Part shown: positions 28,188-35,970 of the stretch, one piece after another | Layout of the letters: every line of letters starts with the position of its first letter | Numbering within the stretch: position 1 is the stretch's first letter | DNA from: Eikenella longinqua | Lineage (GTDB): Bacteria; Pseudomonadota; Gammaproteobacteria; Burkholderiales; Neisseriaceae | Length of the DNA: 64,000 nt | Direction of reading: 5' to 3' | Assembly (NCBI RefSeq): GCF_001648355.1 | Contig: NZ_LXSL01000013.1 | Span: 62,001-126,000 of the forward strand | Program-made: the position numbers and the translations under genes | The notes under the pieces: model-generated | Told to the model about the DNA's origin: nothing | What the model saw: only the letters and a program-made list of their open reading frames with translations | Databases searched by the model: none

Positions 28188-29156
28188 TTATCTGCCGCTT
28201 TCGTTGGGAAACAGCAAAGCCGCCTCCACCCCGCCTTCGCAATTGCCCAGCACCAAGCTGCCTCGGTGCAGGCGCATGATTTCGGTGGTGAAGCTGAGCC
28301 CCAGCCCGCTGCTGCGGCTGCCGTCGGCGCGGGGCAGAGAATAAAAACGCTGGGGGATTTTGGCCAGCGCATAGTCGGGAATCGGCGCGCCTTGATTGCG
28401 GACGCTGAGCCTAGTTCGGCCGCGTTCGCGGGCAAGGCGGATGCGGATTTCGCTGCCTTCGTCGGCAAAATCGATGGCGTTGTAAAGCAGGTTGTCGATG
28501 GCTTGGCGCAGCAGCAACGGGTCGCCCTGTACGGTGTGGGGCGGGCAGTCTAAGGCGATGTGCAGCCGTTTGGCGTGCCGGGCGGCGCGGCTGTCTTGGG
28601 CGGCTTGCGCGGCGAGCTGTGCCAAATCGGCGGTTTGGGTGCTTTTCAGGCTGTCGCGGTTTTCCAGACGGGCGAGTTTGAGCAGGCGGGCAACGAGCTG
28701 TTTTTGGTTTTGGATATTGCGGCGGATGCGGTCGAGCAGTTGCCGCTGGTCGGGGGCGAGCGGGCTGTCTTGCAGCAGTTCGAGCGCGGCCTGCTGGGCG
28801 GTGAGCGGGGTTTTGAGCTCGTGGGTGAGCCCCAATACATAGTTTTCGATGTGTTGGCGGTGGTCGAGTTCGTCGCGCAGGCGGGCAACGGCGTTCACAA
28901 GGCGGTAAAGATAGCTGTCGCCGAATTGCGGCTGCGGGGCGGGACGGTTGGCGGCCATGGCTTCGGCATAACGGCGGATGCGGCTGATGCTGCGGGCGAG
29001 CCACCAGGCAAGCGCGCCGAGCACGGCAAGGTTGGCGGCGAGCAGGTGGGGAACATAGGGGCTGCCGTGCGCCAACGCCCACACGGTAAGCAGGACGAGC
29101 ACGCCGAGCAGGACGAAAAACAGGCGCAGGCTGAGATGGGTGAAATATTTGAGCAT
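28188..29156 (-). CDS. creC: CreC-like sensor histidine kinase (short sensor)
   Basis: A 322-residue membrane kinase with two N-terminal helices (about 9-29 and 37-54) and almost no periplasmic domain. HisKA has GLTHELKTPLTAQQAALELL (His112), and the ATPase domain ends with PDYALAKIPQRFYSLPRADGSRSSGLGLSF, which closely matches E. coli CreC (FYSLPRANGQKSSGLGLAF as I remember). It lacks the large CreC sensor, so the input probably differs. Its natural partner, a CreB-like regulator, lies 7.9 kb upstream on the same strand across an accessory island, so the operon appears to have been split. Confidence 0.82.
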   Translation of the reverse strand: MLKYFTHLSLRLFFVLLGVLVLLTVWALAHGSPYVPHLLAANLAVLGALAWWLARSISRIRRYAEAMAANRPAPQPQFGDSYLYRLVNAVARLRDELDHRQHIENYVLGLTHELKTPLTAQQAALELLQDSPLAPDQRQLLDRIRRNIQNQKQLVARLLKLARLENRDSLKSTQTADLAQLAAQAAQDSRAARHAKRLHIALDCPPHTVQGDPLLLRQAIDNLLYNAIDFADEGSEIRIRLARERGRTRLSVRNQGAPIPDYALAKIPQRFYSLPRADGSRSSGLGLSFTTEIMRLHRGSLVLGNCEGGVEAALLFPNESGR

Positions 29157-29187
29157 GGAGGCTACCTGAAAATGGAAAGGCGGCGCG

Positions 29188-29360
29188 GGGCAGCCTGAAA
29201 AACGGCGGATGGCTTCGGGTTGCCGCAGGCCGGTATTCTACGCGAAGCCAATATTGGCGAAAGGTTTGCCCGCCTGCCGCCTCTACTTTTTCAGGCAGCC
29301 TTCCGGCGTTTGGGGCAGCCTGAAAACGGGCGGCGTTTGTTGGTTTTCAGGCAGCCTGAA
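29188..29360. repeat. Cluster of non-Eikenella uptake sequences at island left edge
   Basis: In 170 bases there are GGGCAGCCTGAA at 29188 and 29313, TTCAGGCAGCCT at 29290 (Simonsiella-type AGGCTGCCTGAA in reverse), and at 29346-29360 overlapping TTCAGGCAGCCT and AGGCAGCCTGAA (Kingella-type). A single eikDUS lies just outside at 29159. Confidence 0.75.
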
Positions 29361-29491
29361 AAAGCCGCCCGACTGCCTTACCAAGGCGGGGTTTGCGCAC
29401 AAAAAACCTTTAAAAACAAGACTGTTTTTTATTTTATTGCGTTGATATAATTAGGCTTTCTTGTTATTCACTCACTCATCGGGAGAGAAAT

Positions 29492-29827
29492 ATGCAAATG
29501 CACTGGGTATTTCTGGCCGTGGCGATTTTGGGCGAAGTATGCGGTTCCGCCATGCTTAAATTAAGCGACGGGTTCAGCAAGCTGATGCCTTCCATCGGCG
29601 TGGTGGTCAGCTTTTCGGTGTGTTTTTGGGCGTTGTCGATGGCGTTAAAAACCATGCCACTGGGGACGGCATACGCCATTTGGGCGGGCGTGGGGCTGGT
29701 TTTAACGGCACTCATCAGCGTGGTGTTTTTCGGGCAGAAGCCTGATGTCATCGGCATTGTCAGCATCGGTTTGATTCTGTTGGGCGTGGTGCTGCTCAAT
29801 ACCGTATCGCATATGTCGGGGCATTGA
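29492..29827 (+). CDS. Small multidrug resistance (SMR) family efflux protein
   Basis: A 111-residue inner-membrane protein with four helices that would work as an antiparallel dimer exchanging protons for cationic drugs or guanidinium-type compounds. The essential Glu of helix 1 is in VAILGEVCGSAMLKLS, and helix 3 has the SMR segment MPLGTAYAIWAGVGLVLT. The EmrE/QacE branch is more likely than Gdx (SugE) because of the WAGVG motif, but substrate cannot be fixed from sequence. GGGAGAG sits six bases before ATG 29492. It is followed by a terminator built of Kingella-type words. Confidence 0.9.
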   Translation: MQMHWVFLAVAILGEVCGSAMLKLSDGFSKLMPSIGVVVSFSVCFWALSMALKTMPLGTAYAIWAGVGLVLTALISVVFFGQKPDVIGIVSIGLILLGVVLLNTVSHMSGH

Positions 29828-29840
29828 TTCCCCGCCCCAA

Positions 29841-29884
29841 AAGGCAGCCTGAATATCCGCAACGGGTTTCAGGCTGCCTTTTTT
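29841..29884 (+). terminator. Kingella-dialect DUS terminator of the SMR gene
   Basis: AGGCAGCCTGAA (29842-29853) faces its exact complement (29868-29879) across 14 bases, followed by TTTTTT. This is a complete neisserial-style DUS terminator in a foreign dialect, so it probably arrived with the gene. Confidence 0.85.
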
Positions 29885-29959
29885 GAGGCTACCTGAAAAA
29901 CAGCTGGGGCAGCCCGGATTGGCGGGGCGTAAGCCGGTGAGGGTGTGCAAGATGCTGGG

Positions 29960-31014
29960 CTATTGCCTGCGCCCCAACAACGCTTCTGCTTCGGGATAAT
30001 CTTTCAAATCAAAAGGGTTGTCTTGCCCGAAGCCGTTTTTCTGCCGTTCGGGCTGCTCGGCAAGGACGGTACGGATTTGTCGGCTCAGGTAGGTTTCCAG
30101 CGACTTCGGGTTGTCGTCGCCGTCGGGGGCGGCGTAGAGCCGTTTGCCGTCTTCGCCGGCGAGGAAACGGCTGTCTGAAACGGCACGGCCTGTATCGTCA
30201 AACAGCACGATTTCGTAATACGGATAGCCCGGCACGGGGCGCGACACGGTTTCCAAGCGGTAGGCGGCACGTTGTTCGGGCGGAATATGCGGCGAAACGC
30301 GAACGAGATACAGCGCAACAATCAGGTTTTTATAGCGGTTGATGTGTTGCAGGATAGCGCGCTCGACGGCGGTGTGGGCAAACGGGTAGGGATAAAATTT
30401 GCCGTCCCGTTCGATATCGTTGGCGGCGCGGCGCGTGTTGCTGGGTTGAACCGTGTCGCCGCGCGTGTTCATCATGCCCCAAGTGCCGCCTTCGAGGGCG
30501 GTGTGTTCTTCGTTGGCGCGCACTTCGCGGCAGCCGTCGCAAAATTCGGCATAGCCGTATTCAAATTGCCCTGCCCAGTCGTGCCGGGCGGGGATGACCA
30601 GTTTGCCCGCTCGGTCGGCAAAGCCGACTTTGCCGTCAGGCGACACATAGCGGCGGCGGCCTTCGGCAAAATCGTCTGCGCCCATGTCGTACATCATCGG
30701 CTGATACAGGAAAACGCCCTGCCGCGAATGCAGGAAAAACGGCGAATAAGCAACCGGCCCCTCACTGCGCGGCCGATGTCCATAAACAGCAGCTTGCCTT
30801 CGGCGGTTTCGCCGTGTTCGCGGATCAGGCCGCTGTCGTATTGCGCGGGCACGATGATTTCGCCGCTCTCGGTTTGGGCGCCGAATCTACCGTTTTGCTC
30901 GAAATAGACGATTTTCCCGGCGGGAGGCGGGGCGGGCTGCCCGAATAGGTGAGCGCGGCAAATATGGCCGCGCCAGCTAGGGTGGAGAGCAGGAACAGGG
31001 GGGGTCAGCTTCAT
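29960..31014 (-). pseudogene. WG-repeat protein gene broken by frameshifts
   Basis: Two adjacent frames encode parts of one WG-repeat protein. The upstream piece (30694-31014) has GKIVYFEQNGRFGAQTESGEIIVPAQYDS; the downstream piece (29960-30697) continues with RRRYVSPDGKVGFADRAGKLVIPARHDWAGQFEYGYAEF and about 170 more residues. Reading upstream of 30697 in the same frame gives SEGPVAYSPFFLHSRQGVFLYQP, so a shift near 30770 split the gene. The start also seems damaged: after ATG 31014 a C7 run precedes a sequence that would be a good signal peptide (LFLLSTLAGAAIFAALTY) only in a different frame. WG-repeat proteins are often exported and of unknown role. The 245-residue downstream part alone might still be made from ATG 30697. 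Confidence 0.7.
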
Positions 31015-32107
31015 GGGAGGCCTTTCGGATGAAGGGTGCGGCAGGCGGCGCGGGCTGAGAGGCCGCCTGCTTTTTTTCAGGTAGCCTTTTGATGCGGGAG
31101 GCTACCTGAAAACCGGGTTGCTGCGAAGCGGTAGCCTTCCGGTATTTGGGGCTACCTGAAAAAGCTACTTGAAAAACGGCGGGTGTGCTGGTTTCCATTT
31201 TGTGGAAACTGTATTTGTAGGCCGCCTTCCCACGCGAGCCTTCGGTCAGGGCATCCGTTACGGCTTTTACCTTCGGCTGCAAATGCTGCTTTTTCTGCCA
31301 CAGCACGCAGATGGGTTCGGGCGGCAGGGAGTGGCTGTCGAGCAGCGGCACGAGCCTGCCTTGCGCCAAATAGGGTTGAATCAGCCAGTCGGGCAGTTGG
31401 GCGATGCCGCAGCCGGCCAGCACCGCTTGCAGGCGGGCATCGCCGTCGTTCATCCGGTGGCGGACGGATACGGCGCAGGTTTGCACCGCACCTTGCCCGT
31501 CTTGCAGCAGCCAGTGGGACGCGCTGCCGCCGATGCAGGCGTGCCGCACCAAATCTTCGGGGAGTTGCGGTGTGCCGCAGCGGGCAAGATAGCCGGGGGC
31601 GGCGCACACGCGGTTGCGGTTTTCGTCTATTTTGCGGGTGATGACGTCTGCCGAGTCGTCCGGCTCGCCGAAGCGCACGGCAACGTCGATATGTTCGGCA
31701 ATCAGGTCGGTTTTGCGGTCTTGGAAGCTGATGTCCAAATGCAGGCGCGGGTGTCGCTCCGCCAGAACCAGCAGCTTCGGCAGCAGCCTGTTTCTGCCGT
31801 AGGTGGTGGGCAAATCTATCCGCACGCTGCCTATCGGCTCCTGCCGTTCGCTGGAAAGCAGGTTTTGCACCTGTTCCATTTCTTCCGTCATCCGCAGGCA
31901 GGTGGCAAGCCACACTTCCCCTTCGCGCGTGAGCGTCAGGCGGCGGGTGGAACGGTGGAAAAGCTGCGTATTGAGCCGTTTTTCCAAGCGCGTGATGCTT
32001 TTGCCCACTGCCGAGCCGGTCATGTCCAGCTTGCTGCCTGCCGCGCTGAAACTGCCCGTTTCCACCGTGGCGAGAAATTCTTCGATGCCTGCAAATTTGT
32101 CCTGCAT
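30977..32107 (-). CDS. LysR-family transcriptional regulator with DUS-encoded C-terminal extension
   Basis: A 376-residue regulator. Residues 1-60 form the winged-helix domain (FLATVETGSFSAAGSKLDMTGSAVGKSITRLEKRLNTQLFHRSTRRLTLT) and the effector-binding domain runs to about residue 295. The remaining 75 residues (VFQVAFSG.., GFQVASRIKRLPEKKQ..) are translated intergenic DNA including eikDUS, and the end overlaps the WG-repeat gene start by 38 bases, so the native stop has probably been lost. It is divergent from an Old Yellow Enzyme gene 116 bases away, the usual arrangement for a LysR protein and its target. Confidence 0.88.
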   Translation of the reverse strand: MQDKFAGIEEFLATVETGSFSAAGSKLDMTGSAVGKSITRLEKRLNTQLFHRSTRRLTLTREGEVWLATCLRMTEEMEQVQNLLSSERQEPIGSVRIDLPTTYGRNRLLPKLLVLAERHPRLHLDISFQDRKTDLIAEHIDVAVRFGEPDDSADVITRKIDENRNRVCAAPGYLARCGTPQLPEDLVRHACIGGSASHWLLQDGQGAVQTCAVSVRHRMNDGDARLQAVLAGCGIAQLPDWLIQPYLAQGRLVPLLDSHSLPPEPICVLWQKKQHLQPKVKAVTDALTEGSRGKAAYKYSFHKMETSTPAVFQVAFSGSPKYRKATASQQPGFQVASRIKRLPEKKQAASQPAPPAAPFIRKASHEADPPCSCSPP

Positions 32108-32156
32108 ATTGCCCCATTCCGGAATCTGGTTCCCAAATCAATGGAATTGTACCTAC

Positions 32157-32185
32157 TTAATCCGTCTTTTAGAAATGAATATACT
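32157..32185 (+). promoter_or_regulatory. Candidate promoter of the OYE operon
   Basis: TATACT (32180-32185) is a good -10 box, with a weak -35 TTAATC (32157-32162) 17 bases upstream. A poor -35 is expected where a LysR activator is needed; the divergent LysR gene ends its intergenic share at 32108. Confidence 0.4.
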
Positions 32186-32223
32186 GCGCGCATCCCAAAC
32201 ACAGACAGATTAGGAGCGCAGCC

Positions 32224-33366
32224 ATGAAAGCAAAATACCAACCCCTATTCCAACCCTACATCCTAAACAACGGCGTTGAAATCAAAAACCGTCTCACCGT
32301 CGCACCGCTGACCATTTACGATTCGGGCGCAGACGGCGAAATGACCGAAGCCGGCCGCCGCTTCTGGCAAAACCGTTTTGAAGGCTTCGGGCTTTACATT
32401 ATGCCGTTTACCAACGTCCACCCGAGCGGCATCGGCTTTGAATCGCCCAACGCCTTTAACGAACGCCATTTGCCGACCTTGCGCGAATACGCCGAAATCG
32501 CCCATGCCCAAGGCGCGAAAGCGGTGGTGCAAATCGCCCATTCCGGCTTGCGTGCCGACCCGTCGATGACGCAAGGACACGATGTCATCGCCCCGACCGG
32601 CGATATGTACGGACGTTTCCGCACCATGACGGAACAAGAAGTGTGGGATATGGTGCAAAGCTACGCTTACGCGGCGGAACTGGTGATGAAAGCAGGTTTT
32701 GACGGCGTGGAAATCCACGGTGCGAACGGCTGGCAAATCCAACAATTCGTCTCCGCCGCCACCAATTTACGCACCGACCACTGGGGCGGCAGCTTGGAAA
32801 AACGCCTGCGTTTCCCACTTGCCATCATCGACGCCATTGACGAAATGCGCCAAAAACACCACCGCCCCGATTTCATCATCGGCTACCGCTTCTCGCCTGA
32901 AGAACCGGGTTCAGACGGCATCACCATGAAAGAAACGCTCACGCTGGTGGACGCATTGCTCGAAAAACCGCTGCAATATCTGCACATCTCGTTGTGGGAC
33001 TTCTACAAAAAAGTCCGTCGCGGCGCAGACACCAGCCTCACGCGTATGCAAGTGGTGCACGACCGCATCAACGGCCGCCTGCCGTTCTTTGGCTCGGGTA
33101 ACCTCTACACCGCCGACGATATGCTCAAAGCCTATCAAACCGGCTGGGTAGAAAGCGTTTCCATCGGCAAAAGCATTATGCTCAACCCGAATTTGGTGGA
33201 ACTCATCGAAACCGACCGCGAAGACGAAATCCAAACCGCCTTCGACTGGGAACAAGCCGACTTCTACCGCTACACGCCTGCGATGCTGCAAGGCACAAGG
33301 GCGGGAACGGATTTCTTCCCACCGTCAAAACAGAGAGGTGTGCGGTATAAGACGGAGCATTTTTAA
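32224..33366 (+). CDS. NADH:flavin oxidoreductase, Old Yellow Enzyme family
   Basis: A 380-residue FMN-dependent TIM-barrel ene-reductase. The N-terminal strand is NRLTVAPLTIYDS, the active-site pair is in EIHGANGWQIQQFVS (His and Asn, the pair used in yeast OYE), and TDHWGGSLEKRLRFPLAIIDAI is the family's conserved loop; FFGSGNLYTADDM is near the phosphate site. Such enzymes reduce electrophilic alkenes, quinones or nitro compounds. It is first of a tight four-gene run with hydrolase, tautomerase and DsbA-like genes, divergent from a LysR regulator. Confidence 0.9.
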   Translation: MKAKYQPLFQPYILNNGVEIKNRLTVAPLTIYDSGADGEMTEAGRRFWQNRFEGFGLYIMPFTNVHPSGIGFESPNAFNERHLPTLREYAEIAHAQGAKAVVQIAHSGLRADPSMTQGHDVIAPTGDMYGRFRTMTEQEVWDMVQSYAYAAELVMKAGFDGVEIHGANGWQIQQFVSAATNLRTDHWGGSLEKRLRFPLAIIDAIDEMRQKHHRPDFIIGYRFSPEEPGSDGITMKETLTLVDALLEKPLQYLHISLWDFYKKVRRGADTSLTRMQVVHDRINGRLPFFGSGNLYTADDMLKAYQTGWVESVSIGKSIMLNPNLVELIETDREDEIQTAFDWEQADFYRYTPAMLQGTRAGTDFFPPSKQRGVRYKTEHF

Positions 33367-33440
33367 GGCAGCCTGAAAAGGCTACCTGAAAAGTGCGGCG
33401 TCAATACACAACGTGTTTCAGACGGCCGCACTTTTTCTTT
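33366..33440 (+). terminator. Three-dialect DUS cluster with hairpin
   Basis: Kingella-type AGGCAGCCTGAA (33366-33377), Eikenella AGGCTACCTGAA (33379-33390) and the Neisseria core GCCGTCTGAA in reverse (33417-33426) lie within 61 bases. AAGTGCGGC (33391-33399) pairs with GCCGCACTT (33425-33433), followed by TTTCTTT, giving a partial terminator between the OYE and hydrolase genes. Confidence 0.75.
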
Positions 33441-33452
33441 CAGGAGAACAAA

Positions 33453-34319
33453 ATGGAAAAATTAAACATCCCCACCCAAAGCGGCGTGGTGCTGCACGGG
33501 GCGAGATTCAGCGGTGGGCCGAGCGATACGGTGGTGATTGCCATCACGGGCGTGCATGGCAATTTTTATTCCAATCCGTTTTATTACCGCATCGGCGAGA
33601 CTTTGAGCCGTGCGGGCGTGGATTTTATCTATGCCCAGACCCGCAATGCTTTCGGGCAGATTGAAATCCAAAATGCGAACACGGGCGAGCGGCAGCTTAT
33701 CGGTTCGTGGAACGAAAATTTTGTCGATGCAGTGGAAGATGTGCGGGCTTATGTGGATTTTGCCGCGCAGTCGGGCTATCGCCGCATTATTTTGGCGGGG
33801 CATTCCTTGGGGGCAAACAAGGTGATTTATTACCTGTCGCAAACCGCCGACCCGCGCGTGGAAAAATTCATTCTGCTCAGCCCTGCCAATATCAAACATT
33901 TGACCGGCTATGTGTCGCCTGCCGAGCGCGCGTTGGTGCAGCAATGGGTTGCAGACGGCATGGGGCAAGAAGTGCTGCCGTTCGAGCTGTTCGGCTGGCT
34001 GCCGAGCGTTGCCGACACTGCCCATCAGTGGCTGCACAGCCCGATTTTGGACAATGTCCACGTTGAGCCGGACGGCGATTTTTCGCAAATCGAGCAAATC
34101 CGCCACACGGGTGCGTTGCTGATTGGCACTTACGACCGTTTTACCTACGGCGAGCCGGCGGATTTTCTGCACAACATCAACAACCACTTTCCAAGTGCGG
34201 TGGAAAACGAAGTCATTTTGATTGAAAAAACGGGGCATACCTACCAGCAAAAAGAGCAGGAACTTGCCGACATTTTGCGGGATTTGGTGTTGAAATGGGG
34301 CGAAGACAAGGAGAAATAA
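33453..34319 (+). CDS. Alpha/beta hydrolase
   Basis: A 288-residue soluble hydrolase. The nucleophile elbow is LAGHSLGANK (Ser118), an oxyanion region is near ITGVHGNF, and the likely catalytic His is in IEKTGHTYQQ near residue 262. The fold resembles the DUF1749/esterase-like branch, with no signal peptide. AGGAG at 33442 sets ATG 33453. The stop overlaps the next start (TAATG). Substrate is unknown; within this operon an ester or lactone of a reactive aromatic or enone compound would fit, but this is inference. Confidence 0.85.
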   Translation: MEKLNIPTQSGVVLHGARFSGGPSDTVVIAITGVHGNFYSNPFYYRIGETLSRAGVDFIYAQTRNAFGQIEIQNANTGERQLIGSWNENFVDAVEDVRAYVDFAAQSGYRRIILAGHSLGANKVIYYLSQTADPRVEKFILLSPANIKHLTGYVSPAERALVQQWVADGMGQEVLPFELFGWLPSVADTAHQWLHSPILDNVHVEPDGDFSQIEQIRHTGALLIGTYDRFTYGEPADFLHNINNHFPSAVENEVILIEKTGHTYQQKEQELADILRDLVLKWGEDKEK

Positions 34320-34672
34320 TGCCGTTTATCTTTCTACAAACCAATGTGAAAATCGACGAACCCCGAGCCGAACGCCTGAAAGCAGGCTTGGGCAAGGCGA
34401 TTGAACTGGTGCCGGGCAAATCGGAGCAAGTGTTGATGGTGGGGCTGGAAGGCGAAAAATGCCTGTATTTAAAAGGCAAAAACACGCCTGTTGCCTACAT
34501 TAAAGTCGCCGTGTTCGGCAACCGCACGCATCAGGGCTATGCCGAACTCAGCCACGCCATCACCGCCTTGGTTCACGCCGAACTGGGCATTTTGCCGACG
34601 CAAATTTATGTGCAATATGAAGACATTCCCGCGTGGAGCGTGGGCAGTTATTTCTTTGGGGAGGAGCGATGA
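34319..34672 (+). CDS. MIF/phenylpyruvate tautomerase-like protein
   Basis: A 117-residue protein of the tautomerase superfamily. Pro2, which becomes the catalytic N-terminal proline after Met removal, is followed by FIFLQTNVKI, the usual first strand. The segment LVHAELGILPTQIYVQYEDIPAWSVG matches the C-terminal half of macrophage migration inhibitory factor-like proteins (IYVQYEDI..WSVG vs VYINYYDM..NVGW). It would trimerise and catalyse keto-enol tautomerisation of phenylpyruvate-like compounds. Its start overlaps the hydrolase stop and its stop overlaps the next start, so the three genes are translationally coupled. Confidence 0.83.
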   Translation: MPFIFLQTNVKIDEPRAERLKAGLGKAIELVPGKSEQVLMVGLEGEKCLYLKGKNTPVAYIKVAVFGNRTHQGYAELSHAITALVHAELGILPTQIYVQYEDIPAWSVGSYFFGEER

Positions 34673-35532
34673 ACCGGCTCAAAATTTCTGTTTTCACCGA
34701 CCCGATGATGGGGCTTTCCTACGAAAGCGAGCCGTTTTTCCGCAAACTGGAAACCCATTTCGGCGACCGAATCGAGGTGCAGCCAATTATGTCGGGCTTG
34801 GTGCGAAACGTGTATGACTTTGTGAACCCAAGCGATTTGGCGGTCAGCGAAGATTACGCCATCGAACGCTATCTGCCGCGTTTGGCAGCCATTTACAACG
34901 CCGAGCAAGCCATCAGCGGAATGCCGATTGCCATGGAAAAACTGGATTTATTTTCAACCGAACGCACCTCGTCCATTCCGCTGAATCTAGCCTACAAAGC
35001 CGTGCAACGCATCGTGCCCGACAAAGCCGAAGCCTTTTTATACCGCCTGCGTTTCGCCACCATCGCCGAAGTCCGCCCGACCACCAAACTGGACGAACTG
35101 GCACGCGTCGCCGAGCAGGTCGGCGTAAATCAGGCTGATTTTCTGACCGCTTACCACACGCCCGAAACCGAAGCCGCATTAGCAGAAGATTTCAGACGAC
35201 GTGAACAACTGCGCTTATTCAGCCTGCCTGCGTATCTGTTTGAATATAAAGGGCAAGCAGTGTTGGCAAAAGGCGTGTTGGACGACAAAGCTTTGTTTGA
35301 ACTGGTTGAAAAAATCACGAATGGCGAACTCAAACCCCAACCGCTCGAAGCCACGACTGAAAACGTGCGGAAATTGTTTGAACGCCACCCGCTGATAAAT
35401 CTTATCGAACTGCGTTATGCGTTTGACTTGTCGGATAAAAATACGGTATTGAAACGGGGGAAACCGTTGTTGGAGAACGGGGAAATCAGGCGGATTGACA
35501 TGGCGAGCGGGGTGTTTTTTGAGGCGGTATAG
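34669..35532 (+). CDS. DsbA-like thioredoxin-fold protein lacking the CxxC motif
   Basis: A 287-residue cytoplasmic protein of the DsbA/FrnE-like superfamily. The first strand is LKISVFTDPMMGLSYESEPFF; where relatives have a C-x-x-C, this protein has M-G-L-S, so it lacks redox cysteines there. The cis-Pro loop is FSLPAYLFEYKG, and a helical insertion lies between. It has an added C-terminal segment of about 60 residues (VRKLFERHPLINLIELRYAFDL). The kappa-GST and hydroxychromene isomerases are related forms using the same fold with glutathione. It overlaps the tautomerase stop by four bases and ends the operon. Confidence 0.75.
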   Translation: MNRLKISVFTDPMMGLSYESEPFFRKLETHFGDRIEVQPIMSGLVRNVYDFVNPSDLAVSEDYAIERYLPRLAAIYNAEQAISGMPIAMEKLDLFSTERTSSIPLNLAYKAVQRIVPDKAEAFLYRLRFATIAEVRPTTKLDELARVAEQVGVNQADFLTAYHTPETEAALAEDFRRREQLRLFSLPAYLFEYKGQAVLAKGVLDDKALFELVEKITNGELKPQPLEATTENVRKLFERHPLINLIELRYAFDLSDKNTVLKRGKPLLENGEIRRIDMASGVFFEAV

Positions 35533-35644
35533 GCAGACATTGGGGGTTGCAGACACCTGTGTTGCCCATTTTGACCGTGCCGAACTGCGTTTTCAGGCTG
35601 CCTTTCGGTGTGCGGGGCTGCCTGAAAAAGGCTACCTGAAAAAA

Positions 35645-35891
35645 TATCGGTAGGTTGGGTTGGCAAACCCAACATTCCAGACAACGTGACGGTTTGGTTA
35701 GGTCATAACCCGACTTACCCTCACTATTTTCAGGCAACCTTGCGTAGGTCGGGCATTGATGCCCGACAATTTTTTTGCGTTCGGGCAACCGTCGGGCATC
35801 AATGCCCGACCTACCGCTGCTGTGTTTTCAGGCTGCCTTTCGGTATGTGGGGCTACCTAAAAAATACGGCAGCCTGAAAACGCCGCATCAG
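35645..35891. repeat. Direct repeat copy A, left of CPBP protease gene
   Basis: A 247-base unit starting TATCGG(T)AGGTTGGG and ending CGCCGCATCAG, repeated with substitutions at 36827-37087. It contains a perfect 24-bp inverted repeat (35744-35767 with 35791-35814) built on GTCGGGCAT, plus Kingella-type DUS. A further partial copy of its first 60-80 bases follows at 35892-35970. The gap 35533-35970 is fully taken up by these repeats. Confidence 0.85.
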
Positions 35892-35970
35892 TATCGGTAG
35901 GTTGGGTTGGCAAACCCAACGTTTCGGATAATTCGACGGTTTGGTTGGGTCATGGCTCAACCTACACTGG

